Below the pieces are notes generated by a model. That model ran no database searches. It was not told where the DNA came from and worked only from the letters and a program-made list of their open reading frames with translations. Shown here piece after piece: positions 1-7,868 of a stretch of DNA of 34,344 nt. Origin of the DNA: an uncultured Treponema sp. (GTDB lineage: Bacteria > Spirochaetota > Spirochaetia > Treponematales > Treponemataceae). The stretch spans positions 1-34,344 of the forward strand of contig CAMOEE010000002.1 of NCBI GenBank assembly GCA_946611835.1, in the 5' to 3' direction. The position numbers and the translations under genes were made by a program. Every line of letters starts with the position of its first letter. Positions within the stretch are counted from its first letter, which is position 1.

Positions 1-183
1 AAAGTCTACACAATCGGAAAAGACCCGAAAAAAGACTGGTTCTCAAAGGAAGTCTGCGGTGGTCCTCATGTCCAGCACACAGCCCAGATTGGTGACTTCA
101 AAATCCAGAAGGAGCAGTCTTCTTCAGCTGGAGTTCGCCGAATCCGTGCTGTAATTTCCGGCGGCCTTCCATTGGAAGCCTGA
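1..183 (+). CDS. alaS: Alanyl-tRNA synthetase, C-terminal end (partial)
   Basis: Frame 1 is open from the window edge to TGA at 181-183 and gives the last 60 residues of a protein. Visible are the zinc-binding Cys-x3-His (VCGGPHV), the second-domain signature GDFKIQKEQSSSAGVRRIRAV and a stop soon after. This is the end of the AlaS editing (SAD) domain, which hydrolyses mischarged Ser/Gly-tRNA(Ala). Typical bacterial AlaS continues into a coiled coil and a C-Ala domain of about 200 residues; here the protein stops right after the editing domain. Treponemal AlaS is known to be short (about 600 residues), so this looks like the lineage form and not damage. The start lies outside the window. Confidence 0.9.
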   Translation, partial: KVYTIGKDPKKDWFSKEVCGGPHVQHTAQIGDFKIQKEQSSSAGVRRIRAVISGGLPLEA

Positions 184-239
184 TGCATCGCATGAATGTG
201 GTGTAAATTTTCGCCAGGTGAAAATGTAACGAAAACGGG

Positions 240-255
240 ATAAGATTGTTCTTAT
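240..255. promoter_or_regulatory. Small hairpin between alaS and the PPIase gene
   Basis: ATAAGA and TCTTAT form a perfect 6-bp inverted repeat around a TTGT loop, 21 bases before the PPIase start. It has no strong T-run after it, so it may be a weak terminator or leader structure. The rest of the 93-bp gap (184-276) shows only a weak Shine-Dalgarno (AGAGGA, 261-266). Confidence 0.3.
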
Positions 256-276
256 TCTTTAGAGGAAAAATGTAAT

Positions 277-1359
277 ATGAAAAAAACTTTACTTGCTGCA
301 ACACTTGCAATCTCAATGGCATTCGGGGCTTTTGCTTTGTCGGATGACTTACAGCCCCTGGCTGTCGTAAAGCTCAACAAAACTGAGACAATTACTCTTA
401 AACAGCTCAAAAACCGTGTTGAGACTTATCAGAAACAGAACAATCTCCAGTCTTTCACTGTAGATCAGAAAAAAGAAATACTTGATGCCATGATTGACGA
501 AAAACTCGTTGTTCAGGCTGCCTCAAAAGCCGGCATGAATATCACTGACACTCAGGTCAATCAATATTTCTTGCAGAATATCAGCCAGCAGGTTGGCCGT
601 TCTGTAACTGAGGCAGAGTTCTCAGAAATCGTCAAAAAAGAGACAAACCTTTCACTTGATGATTTTATGAAACAGCAGGTAGGAATGGGAGTAAGCGATT
701 ATAAGGCTTATCTCAAAAATCAGCTTTTGGCTCAGCAGTATGTAATTCAGCAGAAGCAGGGCGAGCTTACAAAAGTCGCTCCGTCGGATGAGGACATCCG
801 TAAATTCTACGACCTCAACAAGGCTTCTTTCGTTCAGAATGACATGGTCAAACTCTTCCTCGTTGTCGTTCCAAAGGCAGGAAACGCAGAAGGTGCAAAA
901 ATTAAGGCTGAGGCAATGCTCAAAGCCGTAAAAGATAAGTCACTTTCATTTGATAAAATCAAGGCTGATTCTGGCAAAGACTATCAGGGTGGAGACCTGT
1001 TCATCGGAAAAACAGCACAGCACGCTCAGCAGCTTGGAATCTCTTACAATGATTTGCTCGAGCTTTTCACCCGGGATATAAATTACATTTCTAGCCTCAA
1101 TGAAACAGAGACGGATTTCCAGTTCTATGTTGTACGACAGAAGTACGCTGCAAAAATGCTCTCAATTTCTGATCTCGTTCAGCCGGAGACAACAATTACT
1201 GTTTATGATTACATCAAGCAGAACCTTACCAATCAGATGCAGAGCCAGGCTCTTGTAGCTGCGGTACAGGATATTACAAAGGGACTTCGCACTCCCAGCA
1301 ACTTTGAATACAAGCAGAAAGATGAAAAACTCAAAAAACTGCTTGATTGGGAAAAATAA
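277..1359 (+). CDS. Periplasmic SurA/parvulin-like peptidyl-prolyl isomerase
   Basis: A 360-residue protein with a signal peptide (MKKTLLAATLAISMAFGAFA, cleavage near residue 20). Residues about 35-180 form a SurA N-terminal-type chaperone domain (EILDAMIDEKLVVQAASKAG is the typical signature), followed by a divergent parvulin-like region (about 185-300) and a C-terminal helical segment. Likely role: folding or escort of outer-membrane proteins in the periplasm. The neighbours alaS and nusB match the order around the treponemal antigen formerly called basic membrane protein Tpn39b, as I remember it. An upstream ATG at 270 is followed at once by TAA, so 277 is the start. The stop overlaps the nusB start (TAATG), so the two are translationally coupled. 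PPIase activity itself is uncertain because the parvulin core is divergent. Confidence 0.8.
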   Translation: MKKTLLAATLAISMAFGAFALSDDLQPLAVVKLNKTETITLKQLKNRVETYQKQNNLQSFTVDQKKEILDAMIDEKLVVQAASKAGMNITDTQVNQYFLQNISQQVGRSVTEAEFSEIVKKETNLSLDDFMKQQVGMGVSDYKAYLKNQLLAQQYVIQQKQGELTKVAPSDEDIRKFYDLNKASFVQNDMVKLFLVVVPKAGNAEGAKIKAEAMLKAVKDKSLSFDKIKADSGKDYQGGDLFIGKTAQHAQQLGISYNDLLELFTRDINYISSLNETETDFQFYVVRQKYAAKMLSISDLVQPETTITVYDYIKQNLTNQMQSQALVAAVQDITKGLRTPSNFEYKQKDEKLKKLLDWEK

Positions 1360-1790
1360 TGTCACGAAGAAAATCTAGAATTACCGCATTCCAGGGGCTT
1401 TATTCCTGGGATGTTGGTGGAATGACTGAAAAGGATGTTCTCGAACTTTCATGGTTGAAGCAGAGTTCTTCTGAGTCAGAAGAAGCTGAAAAGGCTCCTC
1501 TTGATGAAGAGGGGCTTGCCTTCACAAGAATGCTTATCGCCGGAACAATCGAAAATGTCGAAAAAATTGACGAGACGATAAAGGCTCATCTTACCAACTG
1601 GGAATTCGACCGTGTAAACAAAGTCACGATTGCGATTCTCAGAATGAGCGTTTATTCCCTCATGTTCACAAAAGACATCGATTCTTCTGTCGTAATTGAT
1701 GAGGCAATTGACATTGCAAAAAATTACGGCCCTGACGATTCTTACAAATTCGTGAACGCAATCCTTGATAACATCAAAAAAGATTTGTAG
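1359..1790 (+). CDS. nusB: Transcription antitermination factor NusB
   Basis: 143 residues, the usual NusB length. It opens with SRRKSRITAFQGLYSWD, the arginine-rich first helix that contacts boxA RNA, and ends with the conserved helical part (NWEFDRVNKVTIAILRMSVYSL, then VVIDEAIDIAKNYGPDDSYKFVNAILDNI). NusB binds boxA with NusE (S10) in rRNA antitermination. I chose ATG 1359, which shares its A with the preceding TAA, over the in-frame ATG at 1347 inside the PPIase gene, because family members begin with the R-rich helix. The coupling puts it in one operon with the PPIase gene. Confidence 0.93.
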   Translation: MSRRKSRITAFQGLYSWDVGGMTEKDVLELSWLKQSSSESEEAEKAPLDEEGLAFTRMLIAGTIENVEKIDETIKAHLTNWEFDRVNKVTIAILRMSVYSLMFTKDIDSSVVIDEAIDIAKNYGPDDSYKFVNAILDNIKKDL

Positions 1791-1824
1791 AAATCACAAG
1801 AGGAATGACAAAACGGAGTTCCAA

Positions 1825-3759
1825 ATGAAAAAATTTCCTGCCACACGAAAAATAATCGCATTTTGCTCAATTCTTTTTCTGGCAGGAATTTTTTTTGCCT
1901 CATGCTCTAAATCTGATGACGCTTCCTTTATGAGCGCAATGGAAAGCGTTGATATTTTCATAAAAAACGGTGACACGGCCGAGGCAATGCGTCTCCTGAA
2001 AAAATCCGAAAAAAAAGCTTTCAGTTCTTTTGCCAGACTTGGAATTTTCAGCCGTTACCAGCTTTTGGGCGAGGACAAAAGGGCTGAGAATGTTCTTGTA
2101 AACGGCCTTAAAAAACTTCCCGAAAATCCGGAACTTTCTGCAATCTACTCACACTTCCTGCTGCGGGCAAACCGGCTTTCAGAGGCAATAGATGTTTCAA
2201 AATGTCTGGAAGGAACAAAATATGGCTCAATCCGCTCCGAAGCGATAATGAAAAAGCTTTTGCAGAGCGAAGATTTCAATGATTTTGCCAGTCCTTTCTT
2301 TTCTCAGGAAATTTCTTCTGCCTACTACGATACTTATGTTGGTACTAATGATTCCCGCTGGCTGAGAAACTGTGCGCTGATTTACCTTCTTCGCGGTGAA
2401 TACTCCATGGCTTCTTCTTTGCAGCGCGATTTAGAAGATTCCCAGGACGCCCTCTTCTGGGCTTTTGTTCAGTATGATTCTGGAAACTATGACATTGCGG
2501 CCCAAAATCTTAAAGGGGTTTCTTCACCCATGCTTAAGGGGGCTGCCTCGCTCCTTGCATCCGACGCATACATGATGCTGGGGGATGAAGAGTCTGCCGA
2601 AGAATACCGGACTAATTACATCGAGGCGGCAAAAAATTCCGGGTCAAAACTTCTTCCTTCAATTCTTGTTAATTCATCGCTTTATTCTTTCCGGCATGAG
2701 CAGTACCGCAAGTCTTATGAATATCTCATCGATGCCTTTATTGTGGAGCCGGATTTTATCCCAGCCTTGATTTCTTACGGAAAACTTTCCTGGAAGGATT
2801 CCCGGCCTGTAGAAATGTCCGACCTTGAGAAGGCTCTACGCAAAACTTCACTGCGAACCAGCAAAATGCGTGAATACGATGAACGCCCGAAATTCACGAT
2901 TACAGATGCCCTTTATCGCATGGAAGAAACTCTGGAACGAGAGAGCAGGGCAGGCCTGAAGCATGATGACAATCTGATTGTTGAGCGGCTCAGCCTCTAC
3001 CTAAAGAATAATCCTGAGCTTAACCTTACTCAGAAAACGGCTGCGATTTGGACGGAATTGGAGCAGAACCGGGTTGGAACAAACCTTTATCCGCCTCATC
3101 TCGTGCAGTTTGCCGTTCAGAAATTCCTGTCTTATGGCTTGATTGAAGAAGGTCGGGAACTTTTTATGAATTACATCGATGCTAAATTCGATTTGAATTA
3201 CCGCCGCCAGCAGACAGAAGCAGGAACGACAAAAAATGTTAAACTCGACATTTTTGGCGGCGAAAAGACTGAAAAGCTTCCGGTGATTCCAGAAAGCGTT
3301 GCCCGCCTTGCCTTTGGGGATCGTGCGGCTGACAAAACGGATCGAATGGAAATTTGGGAAGTAGAATTTGCCGCATATTTCTCGCTTTTAGAAAAGAATA
3401 TTTCCGCCGCAAAAAGGCTTTATGAATATGTGATTTTTGAAACCGGCGGTGTAAAAAGAGCGAATGCCAGCGGAAACCTTACTTCTGTTTCGCCTCTTGC
3501 AGCTTCTTCAAGTGCTGCAAACCTTGCGATGATTTATTCAAGCACAGGTGAGCGGAAAAAGGCTATGGATTTGTACTCTCTTGCTGCGGGAAAAACGAGG
3601 TCGTCGGAAATTAAATCTAAATTGCTTTATAGAACTGCGAAACTGCAGGCTGATTCTGGGGATTTGGACTCGGCAAAGACTTCGCTTGCATACAGCCTTA
3701 GCCTTGATAGAAGTAATGCTGACGCCCGATTGCTCAAGCGTCAGCTCGAAGCAAAATAA
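1825..3759 (+). CDS. TPR-containing lipoprotein of unknown function
   Basis: 644 residues. The N-terminus is a lipoprotein signal: MKKFPATRKIIAFCSILFLAG, lipobox FASC, then KSDD, so Cys about 23 would be lipidated. The rest is helical and rich in TPR-like pairs (about 35-130, for example GDTAEAMRLLKKSEKKAFSSFARLG; again about 225-300 and about 540-640, for example AMIYSSTGERKKAMDLYSLAAG). A periplasmic scaffold or envelope-assembly factor is plausible, but function is not established. CGGAG at 1814-1818 sits 6 bases before ATG 1825; an in-frame ATG at 1765 would lie inside nusB and precede the signal peptide, so I rejected it. The stop directly abuts the groES stop on the other strand. Confidence 0.8.
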   Translation: MKKFPATRKIIAFCSILFLAGIFFASCSKSDDASFMSAMESVDIFIKNGDTAEAMRLLKKSEKKAFSSFARLGIFSRYQLLGEDKRAENVLVNGLKKLPENPELSAIYSHFLLRANRLSEAIDVSKCLEGTKYGSIRSEAIMKKLLQSEDFNDFASPFFSQEISSAYYDTYVGTNDSRWLRNCALIYLLRGEYSMASSLQRDLEDSQDALFWAFVQYDSGNYDIAAQNLKGVSSPMLKGAASLLASDAYMMLGDEESAEEYRTNYIEAAKNSGSKLLPSILVNSSLYSFRHEQYRKSYEYLIDAFIVEPDFIPALISYGKLSWKDSRPVEMSDLEKALRKTSLRTSKMREYDERPKFTITDALYRMEETLERESRAGLKHDDNLIVERLSLYLKNNPELNLTQKTAAIWTELEQNRVGTNLYPPHLVQFAVQKFLSYGLIEEGRELFMNYIDAKFDLNYRRQQTEAGTTKNVKLDIFGGEKTEKLPVIPESVARLAFGDRAADKTDRMEIWEVEFAAYFSLLEKNISAAKRLYEYVIFETGGVKRANASGNLTSVSPLAASSSAANLAMIYSSTGERKKAMDLYSLAAGKTRSSEIKSKLLYRTAKLQADSGDLDSAKTSLAYSLSLDRSNADARLLKRQLEAK

Positions 3760-4032
3760 TTATTCAACGATAGCGATGATGTCGCTGTTCTTTACGATGA
3801 GATAATCATCGCCATCCATTTTGACCTGAACTCCGGCATATTTGTCGTACATTACACGGTCACCAACTTTGACAGTGATTGGATCCTTTTCTGTTCCTGG
3901 ACCAACGGCTTCAACTGTTGCGGTCTGTGTTTTTTCCTGAGCTGTCTCCGGAATAATGATTCCAGATGCTGTTTTTGTTTCGGCCTTTTCCTGTTTGAGA
4001 AGGACTCGGTCTGCCAATGGTTTAAGTTTCAT
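3760..4032 (-). CDS. groES: Co-chaperonin GroES
   Basis: 90 residues starting MKLKPLADRVLLKQ and containing the mobile-loop region (AETKTASGIIIPETAQEKTQT), GDRVMYDKYAGVQVKMDGDDYLIVKNSDIIAIVE. This is the single-ring lid of the GroEL chaperonin. No groEL follows: the next gene downstream is the convergent TPR lipoprotein, so groES is separated from groEL, as in T. pallidum. A Shine-Dalgarno (TTGGAGGA) lies 6-7 bases before the ATG. There are zero bases between its stop (TTA at 3760-3762 on +) and the convergent stop at 3757-3759. Confidence 0.97.
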   Translation of the reverse strand: MKLKPLADRVLLKQEKAETKTASGIIIPETAQEKTQTATVEAVGPGTEKDPITVKVGDRVMYDKYAGVQVKMDGDDYLIVKNSDIIAIVE

Positions 4033-4053
4033 ATATTTCCTCCAATATTAATA

Positions 4054-4097
4054 CATTTTGATACAATAAAAATATAGAATTTTTCGCTGGTCGGCAA
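4054..4097 (-). promoter_or_regulatory. Candidate groES promoter and leader motif
   Basis: On the minus strand, TTGCCG (4097-4092) and TATATT (4076-4071), spacer 15, could be -35/-10 boxes, giving a leader of about 30 bases. The leader contains ATTGTATCAAAATG (4067-4054), whose 14 bases recur exactly at 15617-15630. I saw no CIRCE (HrcA) operator here. Spacer and -35 are both off consensus. Confidence 0.35.
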
Positions 4098-4152
4098 GAA
4101 AAATATTTATTTTAACCTGCATTTTTTCCTATGAAAAATAAAAAAGCTGGTG

Positions 4153-4158
4153 TATAAT
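4153..4158 (+). promoter_or_regulatory. -10 box of the two-receiver / hybrid kinase operon
   Basis: A perfect TATAAT preceded by TGGTG, in a 117-bp divergent gap with groES. The expected start of transcription (about 4165) falls between the GTG at 4150 and the ATG at 4189, which supports ATG 4189. No convincing -35 box is present. Confidence 0.55.
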
Positions 4159-4188
4159 GAATTCTTAGAAAAAATTAAGAGGATTTTC

Positions 4189-4950
4189 ATGGAACGAAGC
4201 ATACTATTTGTGAGCGAAACGCAGAACTTTTTGGTTACGGCAATGATCAAAGCGCTTAAGGAAGCACGCTTTGAGGTTTCAACTGCTGAGCCTGATATGG
4301 TTGAAATATCGCTTATTCAAAATATTCCAGACATCTATCTTGTCTATCTTGAGGGAGATTTAAACAAATTCAACGGCACTTTAAAGTACCTCAAAAAACT
4401 TGTCACCGAAGACGGACACGACAGGGTTCTTTACCTTATTGGAAATCCAATGGAAATAGAAGCTGCCTACGATGTTTACCCAAAATCGCTTGTTTCAGCT
4501 TCATTCAGCCGGCCGGTCAATATTCAGGATGTCATTCAAAAACTTAATATGCTCATTACCAGCGAAGCCGGTGCTACTCCAGGCCGCAAAAAGATTCTCG
4601 TTGTTGACGATGACAGCGTTATGCTCCGAACAATGAAAATCTGGCTTTCAAAAAAATACGATGCCTACATGGCTAATTCAGGTCTCAACGCCCTTCAGTT
4701 CCTTTCTACAAATCATGTCGACCTGATTCTTCTTGATTATGAAATGCCGGTTGCTTCAGGCCTCCAGATTTTTGAGATGCTTAAGCACGATCCAAACCTC
4801 TGTAACATTCCTGTCATCTTCCTCACCTCAAAAGATGACAAAGAAACCGTTATGAAGGTTCTTGCGGCAGGTCCAGAAAAATACATGCTTAAATCGAGCG
4901 AACCGGACTTGCTCCTTAAAACCGTTGATGATTTCTTCAAAGGAAAATAA
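4189..4950 (+). CDS. Double receiver-domain response regulator without output domain
   Basis: 253 residues. Residues 1-115 look like a degenerate receiver (ERSILFVSETQNFLVTAMIKAL; VYLEGD where the phosphoacceptor strand would be). Residues about 135-253 form a canonical REC domain: acidic pair in KKILVVDDDS, phosphoacceptor Asp183 in LILLDYEMP, Thr in VIFLTS and Lys in KYMLKSSEP. No DNA-binding or enzymatic output domain follows, so it probably acts by protein contact or as a phosphate relay. It ends 2 bases before the hybrid kinase gene, so the two are surely co-transcribed and may be partners. Start choice: ATG 4189 with AGAGG just upstream; an in-frame GTG at 4150 lies upstream of the predicted transcript start. 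Confidence 0.85.
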   Translation: MERSILFVSETQNFLVTAMIKALKEARFEVSTAEPDMVEISLIQNIPDIYLVYLEGDLNKFNGTLKYLKKLVTEDGHDRVLYLIGNPMEIEAAYDVYPKSLVSASFSRPVNIQDVIQKLNMLITSEAGATPGRKKILVVDDDSVMLRTMKIWLSKKYDAYMANSGLNALQFLSTNHVDLILLDYEMPVASGLQIFEMLKHDPNLCNIPVIFLTSKDDKETVMKVLAAGPEKYMLKSSEPDLLLKTVDDFFKGK

Positions 4951-4952
4951 AC

Positions 4953-7862
4953 ATGCCAAATAAGGATCAGGGTGCATTCTTCTTTCTGAACGATATAAAA
5001 TTCAGAATTTCGATTCCGCTTACCACAATAATCTGCTTCTTCCTGCTTTTTTTTATTGAATATGCCGGCGGAAGAGGTATTCAGGATTTTTCTTTTAACG
5101 GATGGATGATATACCGGGCCAGAGTTTATTTGCAGCTTCTTCCTGTGATGCTGCTTACGACTCTTTCTGGTTATGGAGTCGGCGCCTTTGTCGTTCTTCT
5201 TTTTTTCTGTAGCGAAGCTCTTTTAACCCGTGTTTTTCCTTACCACACTTATGTTCTTTTGATTGGCTCGCTGATTGCGAATATTCCGGTCTTTCATCAG
5301 TGGTACAGGCGATGGCTGAAGTCTTTGCTTGCCTTTATTGTTTTCGCTGTTTTGATTACATCCTGTACCAGCATTCTGCTTCCTGTTCTTGACGGGCGCA
5401 GAGTTGAGTCCGGAGCATGTCTTTTCTACTTCATCCTTGCCTTGATTCCTTCTTTTATCGTGGCTGGATTTGGATATCTTTATTACAATTTTTTTCCTGC
5501 AAAAATCAAGTCTCTTTTTTTTACTAGCGTCTATGAATCAGAAAATATAATAAGATTCAGGGATGAATTCAGCAGAGAGAGGGGCGGGAGAATCAGAAAC
5601 AAGCTTACCCTGCTGATTTTAGCGATTATTGTCATTCTTTTGTTTGCAGGGTTTGGATTTGCTAATTTTTTGCTTGCGGACTTCAGAAATATCACTGGCT
5701 GGCAGCAGATTATTTTTGCGACAAGGCTTGTGACTTTGATGTCAATCATTGCGACACCAGTTATCATCATTGCTTTTGCCTATACCAATCAATCAATTTC
5801 CTACCCTTTGCAGCTTCTCACAAAAGCCGTTGAGGATTCAAATGTCTGTAATATAACTGAGCACACACGGGACATTCCCCGTCTGGACTTAAAGTCTCTC
5901 AAAATCAATGCATCCGGTGAAATAGGCATCCTCCATCACTCTCTGGTTGATATGGTCTCCACCACCGAAAGTTACATCAAGAATCTTGAGAGATCCCAGC
6001 TTCTTGAGACACAGCTGGCCACTGCAAAAGCTGCGAGCAAGGCAAAATCAGACTTCCTTTCTAATATGTCCCATGAAATCCGAACCCCAATCAATGCGGT
6101 TCTTGGCCTAAACGAGATGATTCTTCGTGAAAGCCACGATGATGTGATTTCAAATTATGCAAAGGATATTGAGAATGCCGGGAAGAGCCTTTTAAGTATC
6201 GTAAACGACATCCTTGATTTCTCAAAAATTGAGGCCGGTAAGCTTGAAATTGTGCCTACAAACTACGATTTGAGTTCTTCTGTCAATAATATCGTAAACA
6301 TGATTTCAAAGCGGGCTGCAGACAAAAATCTTGCCCTTAATGTTGACATCGATCCCAACTGCCCCCACTTCCTCTATGGTGACGATGTTCGCCTGGGTCA
6401 GTGTTGTCTCAATATTCTTACAAATGCTGTCAAATACACCAATGAAGGTTCCGTTACCCTTTCAATCAGAGGAAAAAAGGTCGATTATTCTCATGTTATG
6501 ATTACATTCCATGTTATTGATACCGGTATTGGTATCCGTGACAAGGATATTCCAAAACTCTTCACCGCATTCCAGAGAATCGACGAGGAGCGAAACCGTA
6601 CAATCGAAGGAACCGGTCTTGGCCTTAACATCGTTCAGAGTCTTCTCACCCTTATGAATTCTCACCTTGAGGTCGAAAGTTCTTACGGAAAAGGTTCGGA
6701 TTTCCACTTTTCTGTCCTGCAGGGTGTAATTGACTGGGATCCGATCGGTGATTTTAAAGAAACTTACCGAAAATCCCTTGAAAACACAATTGAGTATCAT
6801 GAATTGTTCACGGCACCAAGGGCAAAGATTCTTGTCGTTGATGATACGGAACTTAATCTTACGGTCGTCCGGGGCTTATTAAAGCAGACAAAAGTCCAGA
6901 TTGACACAGTCCTGAGCGGTTATGATGCTCTTGAGTCTGTGAAAAAACAGCATTACGATGTGATTTTCCTTGACCACCGGATGCCCGGTATGGACGGAAT
7001 CGAAACTTTCAACAATATGCTCAAACTTCAGGATAACCAGAGCAAGGGAGTGCCTGTAATCGCCTTGACGGCAAATGCAGTTTCTGGTGCAAAAGAAATG
7101 TTCCTTACGGCCGGCTTCAGTGATTATATGACAAAACCAATTGAGGGCAAAAAACTTGAAGAAATGCTCGAAAAGTATCTCCCGCCGGAACTGATTGAGC
7201 ATGTCGAAATTCCAAATGATGACGGAGAAATCAAGTCTCTTGATGAAAACGGTGAGATTGACGAAGATGACACTTCTGCCGTTTCTGAGAAGTTTGCTGC
7301 ACTCAAAGGCGTTGATGTTGAAGAGGCTCTAAAATACACCGGCGGTGCGGAAATCCTTGAGGAGACTCTCAAAGAATTCTACAAGAATATTGATAAAAAC
7401 GCCGCAAAAATACAGAAATTCGTTGACGAGGGAGACTACAGGAACTACACGATTCTTGTTCACGCATTAAAGTCTTCTGCCCGCCTGATTGGGGCTGCCA
7501 AACTTTCTGACGATGCGAAATATCTTGAAAAGTGCGGCGATGACGAGAATGAGGCCGAAATCCTTGGGAAAACACCGGCCCTGCTTGAATTGTACCGGAC
7601 CTACAAAGAGAACCTGGCTCCACTTTGCGCAGAAAACGAGGATGATATCAGCAAGGAAGAAATGACTCTGGAGCAGTATGCTGAGGCAATTTCAAACATA
7701 AAGGAATGCATCGAGGCTTTTGATTTTGATACAGCCGACCAGATTGTAGCAATGGTCAAAGGGTACAGAATTCCAGATGAAAAGAAAGAGCATTTTGCAG
7801 CACTGACAGAGGCAATTTCTGAAGTTGACAGAGACAAAATCCTGAAAATCGTGCTACAATAA
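4953..7862 (+). CDS. Membrane hybrid histidine kinase (7TM-like sensor, HisKA, HATPase, REC, Hpt)
   Basis: 969 residues. The N-terminal about 290 residues hold roughly seven membrane segments with short loops, an integral-membrane sensor with no large periplasmic domain. A HAMP-like linker follows, then HisKA with phospho-acceptor His374 (NMSHEIRTP), HATPase motifs (N-box NILTNAVKYT; DTGIGI; GTGLGLNIV), a REC domain with acidic pair Asp630/Asp631 and phosphoacceptor Asp674 (FLDHRMPGMDG), and an Hpt domain with His837 (VHALKSSARLIGA). A further about 80-residue helical tail has no domain I recognise. This is a complete His-Asp-His relay in one protein that needs a final receiver; the preceding REC gene, 2 bases upstream, is the obvious candidate. 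AAGGAA before ATG 4953 supports the start. The ligand is unknown. Confidence 0.93.
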   Translation: MPNKDQGAFFFLNDIKFRISIPLTTIICFFLLFFIEYAGGRGIQDFSFNGWMIYRARVYLQLLPVMLLTTLSGYGVGAFVVLLFFCSEALLTRVFPYHTYVLLIGSLIANIPVFHQWYRRWLKSLLAFIVFAVLITSCTSILLPVLDGRRVESGACLFYFILALIPSFIVAGFGYLYYNFFPAKIKSLFFTSVYESENIIRFRDEFSRERGGRIRNKLTLLILAIIVILLFAGFGFANFLLADFRNITGWQQIIFATRLVTLMSIIATPVIIIAFAYTNQSISYPLQLLTKAVEDSNVCNITEHTRDIPRLDLKSLKINASGEIGILHHSLVDMVSTTESYIKNLERSQLLETQLATAKAASKAKSDFLSNMSHEIRTPINAVLGLNEMILRESHDDVISNYAKDIENAGKSLLSIVNDILDFSKIEAGKLEIVPTNYDLSSSVNNIVNMISKRAADKNLALNVDIDPNCPHFLYGDDVRLGQCCLNILTNAVKYTNEGSVTLSIRGKKVDYSHVMITFHVIDTGIGIRDKDIPKLFTAFQRIDEERNRTIEGTGLGLNIVQSLLTLMNSHLEVESSYGKGSDFHFSVLQGVIDWDPIGDFKETYRKSLENTIEYHELFTAPRAKILVVDDTELNLTVVRGLLKQTKVQIDTVLSGYDALESVKKQHYDVIFLDHRMPGMDGIETFNNMLKLQDNQSKGVPVIALTANAVSGAKEMFLTAGFSDYMTKPIEGKKLEEMLEKYLPPELIEHVEIPNDDGEIKSLDENGEIDEDDTSAVSEKFAALKGVDVEEALKYTGGAEILEETLKEFYKNIDKNAAKIQKFVDEGDYRNYTILVHALKSSARLIGAAKLSDDAKYLEKCGDDENEAEILGKTPALLELYRTYKENLAPLCAENEDDISKEEMTLEQYAEAISNIKECIEAFDFDTADQIVAMVKGYRIPDEKKEHFAALTEAISEVDRDKILKIVLQ
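7855..7860 (+). promoter_or_regulatory. Candidate dnaE promoter, possibly leaderless
   Basis: TACAAT overlaps the last codons and stop of the kinase gene and ends 8 bases before the dnaE ATG (7869). GAGACA at 7831-7836 with an 18-base spacer is the best -35. There is no clear Shine-Dalgarno. Transcription would begin at or within 2 bases of the ATG. Confidence 0.4.
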
Positions 7863-7868
7863 TCTCCT

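Noticed and set aside
4033..4149. CIRCE/HrcA operator before groES
   Set aside because: No TTAGCACTC-N9-GAGTGCTAA-like repeat is present.
4150..4188. GTG start for the two-receiver protein
   Set aside because: It overlaps the TATAAT box and lies before the likely transcript start; ATG 4189 begins the receiver fold and has AGAGG upstream.
7825..7860. TTGACA at 7825 as the dnaE -35 box
   Set aside because: The distance to TACAAT is 24 bases, too long for a sigma-70 promoter.
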